NCBI GenBank assembly: GCA_050247135.1
Contig: JBFWUT010000012.1
Coordinates: 7,788-71,787 of the forward strand
Direction of reading: 5' to 3'
DNA from: Berkiella sp050247135
Lineage (GTDB): Bacteria; Pseudomonadota; Gammaproteobacteria; Berkiellales; Berkiellaceae
DNA length: 64,000 nucleotides
The translations under genes were made by a program, and so were the position numbers. Each line of letters begins with the position of its first letter. The stretch's first letter is position 1. Positions 53,507-62,245 of the stretch are shown piece by piece. The notes under the pieces were generated by a model, which did no database searches, was not told the DNA's origin, and saw nothing but the letters and a program-made list of their open reading frames with translations.

Positions 53507-54731
53507 ATCATTTTTAGAACTTTCTTCTCCAAAATGGGACAAACTTGGCCAAGCAAGTAGCATTGCTTTGGCATTTGTTGTGCCCATTTCAACTGCGATT
53601 ACAACCATATTAGTGGTTATCACTTTTATGGCTTGGTTATTTGGACCAAACCATGCGCAAAAGAAAGCGATTTTATCTCATCATCCGTTAGTTATGTGGA
53701 TATACGCACTGATCTTTGTCTCTATTGTCGCGATGTTTTATTCGGCAGGAGATGATGAATCCATGCGACGCAGTTTAATTGATAGCCTGCGTTTAGGGGT
53801 AATACCCATACTCATCTACTTTTACCAAGATAAAAAAATAGGCCGCATGGCGTTATGGGCTTTTGCCTTTGCCATGATTTTTACAATGATATTGGCTTTT
53901 GGCAAAGTCTATGCAGGATTACCCATAGGAACCAAGTACCCAATGGGGGCGGTGTTTAAGAGTCATATTAAAACAAGCTTTTTTATGGCCATCGCTGCGT
54001 TTTATTTAGCTTCTCAATATCGATATTTGCCACGTTATCGTGTGCCATTAGTTCTGGTAGTAGGATTAATGGTTTATTACTTGCTTTTTATGAGTGTGGG
54101 AAGAATTGGTTATATTACTTTAGTTCTTTGTTTATTAATGTTGGCATGGCAGTGGTATCGCATCAAAGGTATATTGGTTGCCATGTGTGTTGCTATTGTT
54201 ATGATTGTCGGGGCGTACTTCACCTCTCCAGTCTTATCTCAAAGAGTTAATCTTTTAGTCCAGGATATCGATTTTTATCATCAAGGTGGCCGTCTCTTGG
54301 AGTCCTCTTTAGGTTCAAGGATTGAGTTTGCTAAAACCAGTACCGCATTGGTGATGCAAAAGCCACTATTGGGGTGGGGAACAGGCAGCTATGGTGCCGC
54401 TTACACTCAGTATCATCAAGGCGAAGATACCTTGTTAACAGATAATCCGCATAATGAGTATTTACGTATTGCTGTGGAATTAGGATTGGTTGGTTTAGGG
54501 ATATTGTTAGGACTTTTCTACCGACAGTGGCAACTGGCCGGGCAATTACCGTTGGATATGCGAGGATTTTGCCAAGGTGTGCTCGTAACCTTTATGTTGG
54601 GTTGTATGCTCAACTCCTGGTTGAAAGACTTTGCTGAAGGTTATTTCTTCTGTCTAATGTCTGCTATTTTTTTCGCAGCTATCCCTGTGCCAAGTCGCAA
54701 GCTTGTGGCAAAGGCCGTACTGTTGCATTAA
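53493..54731 (+). CDS. waaL: O-antigen ligase-like membrane protein (WaaL/Wzy_C family)
   Basis: The protein has 412 residues and about eleven membrane segments. A large periplasmic loop (near residues 255-330) contains GGRLLESSLGSRIEFAKTS and GWGTGSYGAAYTQYH, then DNPHNEYLRIAVELGLVGL, the NPHNE..... motif typical of O-antigen ligases with conserved His. Ligases transfer polysaccharide from undecaprenyl-diphosphate to the lipid A core. The family also includes polymerases, so ligase is inferred from position in the core operon. No O-antigen assembly genes are here. Confidence 0.82.
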   Translation: MSNPKSFLELSSPKWDKLGQASSIALAFVVPISTAITTILVVITFMAWLFGPNHAQKKAILSHHPLVMWIYALIFVSIVAMFYSAGDDESMRRSLIDSLRLGVIPILIYFYQDKKIGRMALWAFAFAMIFTMILAFGKVYAGLPIGTKYPMGAVFKSHIKTSFFMAIAAFYLASQYRYLPRYRVPLVLVVGLMVYYLLFMSVGRIGYITLVLCLLMLAWQWYRIKGILVAMCVAIVMIVGAYFTSPVLSQRVNLLVQDIDFYHQGGRLLESSLGSRIEFAKTSTALVMQKPLLGWGTGSYGAAYTQYHQGEDTLLTDNPHNEYLRIAVELGLVGLGILLGLFYRQWQLAGQLPLDMRGFCQGVLVTFMLGCMLNSWLKDFAEGYFFCLMSAIFFAAIPVPSRKLVAKAVLLH

Positions 54732-54741
54732 CGAGAGTGAA

Positions 54742-55587
54742 ATGGATAAGCTCGGTATCAGTGTTATTATAACGACTTATAATTGGCCAAGTGCGCTAGA
54801 CAGAGTATTGTCTGGTCTAGCTGCACAGGACTATCAACCCTTTGAAGTGATCATTGCCGATGATGGCTCAAAAGAAGACACAGGACAGGTTGTTCAAGCA
54901 TGGCAAAACAAAGCTTCATTCCCTATTAAGCATTGTTGGCATCCAGACGAAGGATTTAGAGCAGCCATGATCCGCAATCGTGCGGCAGCTTTAGCCAGTT
55001 ATGATTACCTGGTCTTTTTAGATGGAGATTGTGTTCCTTTGCCTCATTTTGTGAGGAGCCATGTTAACTTAGCTGAAGAAGGGTATTTTGTTGCCGGTAA
55101 TCGATTGCTATTAAATCAAGCTTTTACTCATAAAATTCTCACACAAAAAATGGCGATTGAACAATACAGCTCTAAGCAATGGGCGATGGCTACGCTTAAA
55201 CGTGAGTGTAACCGATTTTTGCCTTTGCTAACCTTGCCATTTGGACCTTTGAGGAAATTAGCGCCTTATCAGTGGAAGGGCGTTAAAACTTGCAATTTAG
55301 GGCTATGGAAAGAGGACTATGTTCGTGTCAATGGATTAGATGAACAATACGTAGGGTGGGGATTCGAAGACTCTGATTTGATTGTCAGATTACAGCGAGC
55401 TAATGTTAAACGTAAATCAGGTAAATTTGCGACAGGGGTTGTTCACTTATGGCACAAAGAACAAAGCAGAGACATGGTAACCGATAATGCTTATCGTTTA
55501 GCTCAGACATTACAAAATAAAGAGATCAGAGCAAAAAAAGGTTTTGACCAATACGTGAATGACCATGATTACTTGCCAGTGGAATAA
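54742..55587 (+). CDS. Glycosyltransferase family 2 with C-terminal galactosyltransferase-like domain
   Basis: From ATG 54742 (GAGAGTGA upstream), 281 residues. The N-terminal GT-A half reads GISVIITTYNWPSALDRVL and ADDGSKEDT, with FLDGDCVP as the DxD site. The second half has GWGFEDSDLIVRLQ and HLWHKEQSR, typical of the Glyco_transf_7C domain. It probably adds a sugar to the lipopolysaccharide core. An upstream in-frame ATG (54703) lies inside waaL and is rejected. Its end overlaps the LPS-kinase-like gene by 29 bases. Confidence 0.9.
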   Translation: MDKLGISVIITTYNWPSALDRVLSGLAAQDYQPFEVIIADDGSKEDTGQVVQAWQNKASFPIKHCWHPDEGFRAAMIRNRAAALASYDYLVFLDGDCVPLPHFVRSHVNLAEEGYFVAGNRLLLNQAFTHKILTQKMAIEQYSSKQWAMATLKRECNRFLPLLTLPFGPLRKLAPYQWKGVKTCNLGLWKEDYVRVNGLDEQYVGWGFEDSDLIVRLQRANVKRKSGKFATGVVHLWHKEQSRDMVTDNAYRLAQTLQNKEIRAKKGFDQYVNDHDYLPVE

Positions 55588-56263
55588 ACTGGTAGTTTGC
55601 CAGCCACAATTTAACACACAGAGGATGCAAGCATTGCTCTGTGATCTTGATTCGGCCATGCAGCAACCCATTAAAGTGCTAAAAGATGACCCCACCTCAA
55701 CCGTAGTTATTCTTAATATTGACACTCAGCCTATTGTAGTGAAGCGAGCGAATACTAAAGGATACCTTCATTATTTACGACGGCTTTTTTGTACTTCACG
55801 TGCAAAAATTAATTGGTACTTTGCGCACCGGCTACAATCAGCCTCGATTAAAACATTTAATCCGATAGCCTATATCGAAGAGCGATTTGGGCCCTTGAAA
55901 AAGCGATCTTACCTTATTTGTTCTTTAATTAAGGGAATAGATGCATTGCAATTTTTTTCTGATCCTATTTATCAAGCGAGTTGGGAAAAAGTTGCAAGAA
56001 ATATTGTAGACATGATCCAGAAACTAGCGGCTAAAAAATTGAGTCATCGGGATTTAAATTTAAGCAACATCATTTTGGTTGATGAAGAGCCGTATTTAAT
56101 CGATTTAGATAGCATGCGTAAATACAATAGACCTCAATGGGCTAAAACGCGCCTTCATGAAGTGAAACGATTTATGGAGAACTGGCAGGATTACCCAGCC
56201 ATTTCACCCAAAGTGGCTGAAATTTTCAGACATTGTTTCAAAGAGCAGGGGTTGTTGTGTTAG
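55559..56263 (+). CDS. LPS core kinase-like protein (Kdo/WaaP family fold)
   Basis: The protein has 234 residues. HRDLNLSNIILV (about residue 170) matches the HxDxxxxN catalytic loop, and YLIDLDSMR is the metal loop. The early IVVKRANTKG supplies the Lys. The N-terminal KGYLHYLRRLF basic segment is typical of lipopolysaccharide heptose or Kdo kinases. These phosphorylate inner-core sugars in the cytoplasm and strengthen divalent-cation bridging. It could be a WaaP- or KdkA-type enzyme. The long overlap with the previous gene and the location before hldE support a core function. Confidence 0.8.
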   Translation: MTMITCQWNKLVVCQPQFNTQRMQALLCDLDSAMQQPIKVLKDDPTSTVVILNIDTQPIVVKRANTKGYLHYLRRLFCTSRAKINWYFAHRLQSASIKTFNPIAYIEERFGPLKKRSYLICSLIKGIDALQFFSDPIYQASWEKVARNIVDMIQKLAAKKLSHRDLNLSNIILVDEEPYLIDLDSMRKYNRPQWAKTRLHEVKRFMENWQDYPAISPKVAEIFRHCFKEQGLLC

Positions 56264-56331
56264 GATGCAAACCGTAGCACACTCCAGAAAAGAAATTTAG
56301 AAAGTAAAATAAAATACAAAGTGGGAATGTT

Positions 56332-57777
56332 ATGTTAAATTGTCCTGATTTTTCCGGAAGACATGTGGTGGTCATAGGAGACGCGATGCTAGATCGCTAT
56401 TGGCATGGTGATACTTCACGCATTTCTCCAGAAGCACCTGTGCCAGTCGTTCGTATCGATCGCCACGAAGATCGTGTAGGGGGGGCTGCCAATGTGGCAG
56501 TCAACGTGCAGGCATTAGAGGCTGCCACCACACTCATCAGTGTGATTGGCGAAGATGATCCGGGTCGGCAATTAACACACATGCTAGAACAAAAAAATGT
56601 TCGTTGTGAATTTGTTAAATCTGAAACCATTAAAACCACTTTGAAATTGCGCGTTTTGGGACGTCACCAGCAGCTTATTCGTTTGGACTTTGAAGACAAG
56701 CATCGCTGGCCTGCACAAACCTTGTTGGAGAAACTCGCGCTAATGGTGGCTAATGCTGATGTGATTATTTTATCTGACTACGCCAAGGGTGTGTTGGCTT
56801 TTCCACAACCGATTATTGAATATGCAAGATCGCATGGCATTTTGGTATTAGTCGATCCTAAGAGTGCTGATTTATCAATATACCGCGGTGCCAGTGTGTT
56901 AACGCCCAATATGAGTGAATTTGAAATGGCGGTTGGGCCTTGTGAAACCGAAGCGGATATTGAACGCAAAGGCTTACAGTTGATTGAAGAATTAGCGTTA
57001 GATGCTTTATTAGTGACTCGCGGCGCACATGGTATGACGCTGCTGGAAAAAAATGGCCAGATTAAACATATTCCAACCAAAGCTCGTGAAGTGTTTGATA
57101 TTACAGGTGCCGGGGATACGGTAATCGCAGTGTTGGCCAGCGCATTAGCGGCAAAATGTTCCTTTGTTGAGGCAGCGGAATTGGCAAACATTGCTGCCGG
57201 GATCTCTGTGGGCCGTTTGGGCACTGCAACGATTACCCGTGGTGAAATTCAAGCCGAAATCAACATCGCTTCAGGCATGGCGCCTATGCAAAACATCTTG
57301 ACCGAACAAACACTGTTGAATGAAGTCACAAAATTAAAAGCCAAGGGCAAGAGAATTGTGATGACCAATGGTTGTTTTGATATTTTACATGCAGGACATA
57401 TTACCTATTTACAACAAGCGAGAGCATTGGGTAACTGCTTAATTATTGCCGTTAACGATGACAACTCTATTTCGCGCTTGAAGGGACCTACGCGACCTAT
57501 CAATCCTTTAGCAGAGCGTATGCAAGTATTAGCAGCATTAGGTTGTGTGGATTATGTCGTTGCATTTTCTGAGGATACACCCAAGCGCTTAATAGAAGCG
57601 GTTTCGCCCCATGTTTTAGTGAAAGGGGGAGACTATGAAGTTCATCAAATAGCCGGTAGCGATCATGTATTGGCCAAAGGGGGACAAGTGAAAATTTTAC
57701 CGTTTGTTCCAGGATGTTCCACCACGGGAATGTTAGAAAGAATGAATACGCCAGCAGTAGAGGAAGAAGTATTATGA
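56332..57777 (+). CDS. hldE: Bifunctional heptose 7-phosphate kinase/heptose 1-phosphate adenylyltransferase HldE
   Basis: The protein has 481 residues. Residues 1 to about 318 form a ribokinase-type domain (GDAMLDRYWHGD, GGAANVAVN, DITGAGDTVIAVLA with the catalytic Asp). Residues 340-475 form a cytidylyltransferase-like domain (TNGCFDILHAGHITYLQQA, RPINPLAERMQVLAAL). It makes ADP-D-beta-D-heptose, which HldD then epimerises for WaaC and WaaF. It overlaps hldD by four bases. Confidence 0.97.
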   Translation: MLNCPDFSGRHVVVIGDAMLDRYWHGDTSRISPEAPVPVVRIDRHEDRVGGAANVAVNVQALEAATTLISVIGEDDPGRQLTHMLEQKNVRCEFVKSETIKTTLKLRVLGRHQQLIRLDFEDKHRWPAQTLLEKLALMVANADVIILSDYAKGVLAFPQPIIEYARSHGILVLVDPKSADLSIYRGASVLTPNMSEFEMAVGPCETEADIERKGLQLIEELALDALLVTRGAHGMTLLEKNGQIKHIPTKAREVFDITGAGDTVIAVLASALAAKCSFVEAAELANIAAGISVGRLGTATITRGEIQAEINIASGMAPMQNILTEQTLLNEVTKLKAKGKRIVMTNGCFDILHAGHITYLQQARALGNCLIIAVNDDNSISRLKGPTRPINPLAERMQVLAALGCVDYVVAFSEDTPKRLIEAVSPHVLVKGGDYEVHQIAGSDHVLAKGGQVKILPFVPGCSTTGMLERMNTPAVEEEVL

Positions 57778-58715
57778 TTATTGTGACAGGAGGCGCCGGT
57801 TTTATCGGCTCCAATATTGTTAAAGGTTTAAATCAGCGCGGTATTAAAGACATTATTGTGGTTGATGAACTAACCGATGGTACCAAGTTTGCTCATCTCA
57901 CCGATGTTGAGATTGCTGATTATCTTGATAAAGATCATTTTTTGCGTTTGGTTGAGAAAAGAGACAGCTTTGGGCAAGATATTCAAGCTATTTTTCATCA
58001 AGGTGCTTGTTCTACCACCACGGAATGGAACGGTAAATATATGATGGAGAATAATTATGAATATTCAAAATCATTGCTCCATTATTGTTTAGATCGAGGC
58101 GTTAACTTAATGTACGCTTCCAGCGCAGCAACTTATGGCGATGGCTTAGTATTTAAAGAAGAGCGTCAATACGAAAAGCCGCTGAATGTCTATGGCTATT
58201 CTAAGTTCTTATTTGACCAATATGTCAGAAGAATACTACCCCAAGCAAAAAGCCAAATTGCCGGTTTTCGCTATTTTAATGTTTATGGTCCTCATGAAGA
58301 TCATAAAGGCAGCATGGCAAGCGTGGCCTATCATTTAAACCAACAATTACCTAAAAATGGCATGGTTAAATTATTCGAAGGCTGCGACGGTTATGGTAAC
58401 GGCGAACAACGTCGTGATTTTGTTTACGTTGACGATGTGGTCGATGTAAACCTGTGGTTTATGGATAATCCCAAAATCAGCGGTATATTCAATGTGGGTA
58501 CCGGTAAAAGCCAAAGCTTTAATGATGTGGCTAAAGCGGTAGTCGCCTGGCATCAAAAAGGGCACATTGAATACATTCCCTTCCCTGAACACTTAAAAGG
58601 CCGCTATCAAAGCTTTACTGAAGCCGATATCACCCGCTTGCGTGAAGCGGGGTACACCCAGGCGTTCAAGACAGTGGAAGAGGGTGTGAAGTTGTATTTG
58701 GATTGTATTAAATAA
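57774..58715 (+). CDS. hldD: ADP-L-glycero-D-manno-heptose 6-epimerase HldD
   Basis: From ATG 57774, 313 residues. The extended-SDR signature is IIVTGGAGFIGSNIVKGL with FHQGACSTTTEW, then YASSAATYGDG and the catalytic YGYSKFLFDQY, and RYFNVYGPHE. The ATG overlaps the hldE TGA (ATGA). It produces the heptose donor used by waaC and waaF in the same operon. A frame extending upstream to 57714 lies inside hldE and is rejected. A terminator follows. Confidence 0.97.
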   Translation: MIIVTGGAGFIGSNIVKGLNQRGIKDIIVVDELTDGTKFAHLTDVEIADYLDKDHFLRLVEKRDSFGQDIQAIFHQGACSTTTEWNGKYMMENNYEYSKSLLHYCLDRGVNLMYASSAATYGDGLVFKEERQYEKPLNVYGYSKFLFDQYVRRILPQAKSQIAGFRYFNVYGPHEDHKGSMASVAYHLNQQLPKNGMVKLFEGCDGYGNGEQRRDFVYVDDVVDVNLWFMDNPKISGIFNVGTGKSQSFNDVAKAVVAWHQKGHIEYIPFPEHLKGRYQSFTEADITRLREAGYTQAFKTVEEGVKLYLDCIK

Positions 58716-58725
58716 TTTTCTCTAC

Positions 58726-58745
58726 ATGCCAGCTGGCATTTTTTT
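58726..58745 (+). terminator. Terminator after hldD
   Basis: ATGCCAGCTGGCAT is a perfect palindrome directly followed by seven T residues, starting 10 bases after the hldD stop. The stem is short, but the T tract makes it a credible Rho-independent end of the core operon. Confidence 0.55.
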
Positions 58746-58773
58746 GCAACCCCATCGTAGTCGAAGATGATAG

Positions 58774-58807
58774 CCCCGTGTGAGGAACGCAGTGACGGCA
58801 CATGGGG
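58774..58807. repeat. Small inverted repeat after hldD
   Basis: CCCCGTGTG and CACATGGGG pair over nine positions with one wobble around 16 bases (58783-58798). It resembles remnants of palindromic intergenic repeats and lies in the 137-base stretch between the hldD terminator and the small frames upstream of the HicB-like gene. Confidence 0.45.
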
Positions 58808-58852
58808 AAATGCTTTTGTGTCTGTTATGCTAATAACACGCATCGGGAATTG

Positions 58853-58945
58853 ATGCGTGAATTAAAACGTTTAATAGATGCCCCTCTTGCTAATCCCCCT
58901 AAACTCCGTTATAGCTGCCTTTTCTTTAAAGGCAGTTCCTCTTAA
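58853..58945 (+). CDS. Short upstream frame coupled to the HicB-like gene
   Basis: A 30-codon frame starting MRELKRLIDAPLANPP. Its TAA shares one base with the ATG of the HicB-like gene (TAATG), a coupling signal. HicA toxins normally sit here, but the peptide is too short and no HicA motif (GSH or similar) is visible. It may be a remnant or not translated. Confidence 0.3.
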   Translation: MRELKRLIDAPLANPPKLRYSCLFFKGSSS

Positions 58946-59130
58946 TGCAGTACAAAGGATTCATTATCAAACACTATTTCGATGTTCGCTCAGGCGTCTT
59001 TATTGGAGAAGTAATCAACTCAGCACAAGCCATCGTATTCACTGCGGCAACGTTAGAATCATTAAAACAAGCGATGACAGACGCAATTGATAGTTATCTT
59101 GATTTGCAAATAGAACGGACTAACGCTTAG
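58945..59130 (+). CDS. Truncated HicB-like antitoxin domain protein
   Basis: The protein has 61 residues. MQYKGFIIKHYFDVRSGVF, then GEVINSAQAIVFTAATLESLKQAM and DAIDSYLD follow the partial RNase-H-like fold of HicB (family form Y.G....D...G.f.GeV......i.F.g.s..eL...f...vd.YL). The DNA-binding part that normally follows is absent, since the frame stops after QIERTNA. No recognisable HicA toxin gene is present. This looks like an orphan or decayed antitoxin. Its last 11 bases overlap the convergent ankyrin gene. Confidence 0.65.
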   Translation: MQYKGFIIKHYFDVRSGVFIGEVINSAQAIVFTAATLESLKQAMTDAIDSYLDLQIERTNA

Positions 59131-59677
59131 CTGCTTTCTTATTTCGATAAGCCACAAAATCCACCACATTATTGGGCGTTGGCCTAATGAACGGATCTTT
59201 TCTTTGTAGATCAAATTGACCACGTAGCATCAACTCCTTTTTAGAGGTTGTGCTGGCTGAATGTTCTGGCCATTGATATTTCACCGCATGGCGATGACGT
59301 TGTTCAATTAAGCGAGCGATTTCTAAAAAACCGTGTTGGTAAGCGACGGTAGCAGGAGTATGAAATTGGCCATTTTCAAGATGGGTATTTGCGCCCCAAG
59401 CAAGCAGCAGGTGAGTCATTTTTTGATTCCCTGTTAATGCCGCATAATGCAAAGGGGTCATATGGGTATAGGCAGAGTCAGTGGCCAAAGCGTTGATATT
59501 CGCGCCTTTTTCCAAGAGTGCCTTTACCACATCGGGTAAGTTTTTTTGCACGGCGAGGTGTAAAGCCGTCTGTCCTTGTTGATCGTATTGACAGATTTGG
59601 TAAGGTTTAGCCTTTTGAATGAGGGCTAACGCCAATTCTTTGTGTCCTTGACGCAGGGCATTGATAATAATGCTCAT
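59120..59677 (-). CDS. Ankyrin-repeat protein
   Basis: The protein has 185 residues with three ankyrin units. These are GQTALHLAVQKNLPDVVKAL (about 35-63), MTPLHYAALTGNQKMTHLLL (about 71-100) and TPATVAYQHGFLEIARLIEQ (about 106-126). A preceding partial unit is NALRQGHKELALALIQKA. The C-terminal 50 residues are basic and unique. It has no signal peptide. Ankyrin proteins in host-associated bacteria often act as secreted effectors, but that is only a possibility. ATG 59677 has no strong ribosome site. Confidence 0.85.
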   Translation of the reverse strand: MSIIINALRQGHKELALALIQKAKPYQICQYDQQGQTALHLAVQKNLPDVVKALLEKGANINALATDSAYTHMTPLHYAALTGNQKMTHLLLAWGANTHLENGQFHTPATVAYQHGFLEIARLIEQRHRHAVKYQWPEHSASTTSKKELMLRGQFDLQRKDPFIRPTPNNVVDFVAYRNKKAAKR

Positions 59678-59775
59678 AAGTATGCCTTGTCTTTTTTTAT
59701 TATTATGTTGTTATTGTAAAAGACGGGGCCATACAAGAGTATTGTACCATTGGTACCTGGTTATCCTGACAGAAA

Positions 59776-60564
59776 TTAAATAACTGCCAGGGTAAAACCG
59801 AGTGCAATATTCGGTGTTGCTGTGTAGCGAATGTGATTCGTGATCAATTGATAATCTTCATAATCAATTCGAAAGATACCCAGTGATATTTGCGGTCGAA
59901 TCACTAAGTGTGGTTGGAGTTTATACTCAGTATTTAAAACAAGATTTAAACGGTTAATGTCAAGATTAGAAAAAGGTAAACTGGTGGTTGCTTGTAATTC
60001 AGCCAAAAGCCATTCATTCAGATTAAGACGAAGACCCAATCCTAAATTCGTAGCAGCCATCGAAAAGGAACGAGCGCTAGCAAAAGGGTAAGAGGCAAAC
60101 TGATAGTGGTAGTGGATCCAATGTCCTTCCACGATAGGTGAGAGCTGAAGATGTTTGATGACTTTAAAATAATTACCCATTTGTAGCTGATACCAATCAA
60201 AGTCAAAGCTTAAATTAAAATCTTGACCACTGGGTATTAATTGATTGTGTGTTAAAAGATTGCTCTTGAGGGTGTCATGTCCATCCGGTTGTAAATGATG
60301 GTAAATAAAATTCATGAAAAAATGATAAATACCAAATCCGGCTCCCACATCATAATACAGCTCATCATGGATCCCGCCTTCACTGAGCTGAGGTCGATTC
60401 GTGTCAGTGGTATTGGGCGAGCCTCCGCGCGGTGTTTGGGCCATCCCTTTAATATGAGCATAATCAAGGTTGGCAGTGATATTAACTTCCCAGGCGGGAA
60501 AGGCATAAACCTGTTGAGTGATGAAGAAAAAAGGGATAAGGGTATTTTTAAGGTGTTTTATCAT
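59776..60564 (-). CDS. Outer-membrane beta-barrel protein, unnamed family
   Basis: From ATG 60564 (AAGGA upstream), 262 residues. A signal peptide (MIKHLKNTLIPFFFITQQVYA) precedes an alternating hydrophobic-strand pattern consistent with an eight- to ten-stranded barrel, with YYDVGAGFGIYHF and GLGLRLNLNEWLLAELQ. It resembles TIGR04219 or OmpW-like proteins, without a decisive motif. The ATG shares one base with the TAA of the deacetylase gene (TAATG), so it is translationally coupled as the third gene of the operon. Confidence 0.7.
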   Translation of the reverse strand: MIKHLKNTLIPFFFITQQVYAFPAWEVNITANLDYAHIKGMAQTPRGGSPNTTDTNRPQLSEGGIHDELYYDVGAGFGIYHFFMNFIYHHLQPDGHDTLKSNLLTHNQLIPSGQDFNLSFDFDWYQLQMGNYFKVIKHLQLSPIVEGHWIHYHYQFASYPFASARSFSMAATNLGLGLRLNLNEWLLAELQATTSLPFSNLDINRLNLVLNTEYKLQPHLVIRPQISLGIFRIDYEDYQLITNHIRYTATPNIALGFTLAVI

Positions 60565-61316
60565 TATTTCCTTCGGAGCCGATTGAGCCAATATTTGACT
60601 GATAATTGACGAATGAGTTTATTATCAATCGGGCGCATTTGGGTCCAAAGGGGATCAGCATCTATACGATAGATCATTTTTCGCTTTACATCCCATCCTT
60701 GGTTCAAACTGCTACCGATCCTAAATCCATAGTCATAGTTTTGGCTCACCAGCTGGTGTGCAAAACGGGACATTTTTCCATATGGATAAATAAAATAAGC
60801 AATACTTGTTTGTAATTTTTGCTCTAAGATCCTTTTAGAGCCGGTAATTTCCTGTGAAAAATTTGCGTTCTTATTCGCTAGATTCTCATGTTGATACCCA
60901 TGTGCGGCTATCAGTACATGCTGACTATCAGCCATTTCTTGTAATTCTTGCCATGTGCAAAAAGGCACTTTGCTCTCATGTAAACCATCTTGCATGCCTT
61001 GTGGATACGGAACAGATAAGCGATCATGAGCACTTAATGTAGTGCTTTCAACGATATAATGAGGACTCACTGCTAATATTGCTTTAATGTTGTGTTGACG
61101 AAGCAATGGAAAGACATAGTGGTAAAAATCAAAATAAGCATCATCAAAGGTAAGGCAAACAGCCACCCCGCGTTCTGGCAAAACGTCACCTGGTACTACG
61201 ATAGGGTAATGTTGTTTTAAATAGGTTAAATAGCGCGAAAATTGTTGATGATCAAATTGTTGGCTTTCATCATGAATACGATGAAACATCAAAGTGACGA
61301 TTTTACAATTACCCAT
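60564..61316 (-). CDS. Polysaccharide deacetylase family protein
   Basis: The protein has 250 residues of carbohydrate esterase family 4 fold. VTLMFHRIHD, LTFDDAYFDFY (the metal Asp pair) and IAAHGYQHENL (metal His pair) are the NodB motifs. FIYPYGKMS follows. It lacks a signal peptide and so is probably cytoplasmic or peripheral. It is coupled between a WaaE-like glycosyltransferase (eight-base overlap) and a coupled outer-membrane protein gene, so it probably edits a core sugar or a precursor of one. Confidence 0.88.
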   Translation of the reverse strand: MGNCKIVTLMFHRIHDESQQFDHQQFSRYLTYLKQHYPIVVPGDVLPERGVAVCLTFDDAYFDFYHYVFPLLRQHNIKAILAVSPHYIVESTTLSAHDRLSVPYPQGMQDGLHESKVPFCTWQELQEMADSQHVLIAAHGYQHENLANKNANFSQEITGSKRILEQKLQTSIAYFIYPYGKMSRFAHQLVSQNYDYGFRIGSSLNQGWDVKRKMIYRIDADPLWTQMRPIDNKLIRQLSVKYWLNRLRRK

Positions 61317-62079
61317 GCGCAGTACCTTGTTGCTGGTTTTGGCAGAGATACATTAATTTTAAATAGCGATAATAAGTGCCTTGCGCGTTACTGACCGCAA
61401 GCAAAAATCCTTCTTTACCGTCGAGTAAGCCGAGCTTTAAGAAATACCCTCTAAAGAATGACCACAGGCTGCGTGAGATGGCTGTCGCCAATGTCGCTCT
61501 TCGTCCTTTAAGAAAAAGGGTTTTAGCACTTTGACTCGAATAGTCATTGAGTTTAAAGAGCATGGCACCTAAATGATGAAAGGGGTGATGAATAATTTTA
61601 TTTTTTAATTGTCCGGTTTGTCCTTCAACTTTAAGGTGACAATGGACTATATCTTCAGTAAACCGGGCGGCATTTCGTTTAAAGAGGCGAACATGAGACT
61701 CATTACGCCAATCGCCAAAGCGAATAGGTTTACCGCAGTAGGTAGATTGATAAGGAATATTGTAAGCGGCTAATCTGGACTGTTGGATGACTCGGCGAAT
61801 TTCTTCTGCCAGTTCCTCACTGACCCGCTCATCAGCATCCAAGCACAACACCCATTCCCCTTTAGCGATATCAAGAGCACGATTTTTTTGCGGACCATCG
61901 CCTGGCCAGTCGGGTGTAACTGTGACATGTGCACCTATTTGTCGGCAGATCTCAGGGGTGCCATCGGTGCTGCCTGAGTCAAATACAATTTTTTCATCAG
62001 CAAATGCAACAGAAGCTAAGCAATCGGCAATATTGTGGGCTTCATTTTTGGTGACAACGACCACACTTAATTTTGTCAT
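61309..62079 (-). CDS. Glycosyltransferase family 2, WaaE/KdtX-like
   Basis: The protein has 256 residues. LSVVVVTKNEAHNIADCL, FDSGSTDGTPEI, LCLDADERVSEEL (DxD region) and FGDWRNESHVRLFKR match WaaE-type lipopolysaccharide-core transferases that add a sugar to the first heptose. It starts the three-gene minus-strand operon, divergent from waaA, a gene that often neighbours waaE-type transferases. The length is normal. Confidence 0.9.
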   Translation of the reverse strand: MTKLSVVVVTKNEAHNIADCLASVAFADEKIVFDSGSTDGTPEICRQIGAHVTVTPDWPGDGPQKNRALDIAKGEWVLCLDADERVSEELAEEIRRVIQQSRLAAYNIPYQSTYCGKPIRFGDWRNESHVRLFKRNAARFTEDIVHCHLKVEGQTGQLKNKIIHHPFHHLGAMLFKLNDYSSQSAKTLFLKGRRATLATAISRSLWSFFRGYFLKLGLLDGKEGFLLAVSNAQGTYYRYLKLMYLCQNQQQGTAHG

Positions 62080-62245
62080 CTAACATGTTGCTCATGAGGT
62101 TAAATAAAAAATGGTAGCTGATTTAGCTTGTAATGAGAACAGTAGGCCACCATTTTTGCCTAGAAACTAGTATACTCATCCCATTTCGAGTCAAGAGCAC
62201 TGAATTAGTTGCATGCTCATCAAAATAGAGGAAAAAGGTCACAAA

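Noticed and set aside
51432..58715. An O-antigen biosynthesis cluster
   Set aside because: Only core genes and a ligase are present; no wzx, wzz or nucleotide-sugar genes beyond heptose.
58878..59090. A 70-codon frame overlapping the HicB-like gene
   Set aside because: The HicB-like frame matches a family; this one does not.
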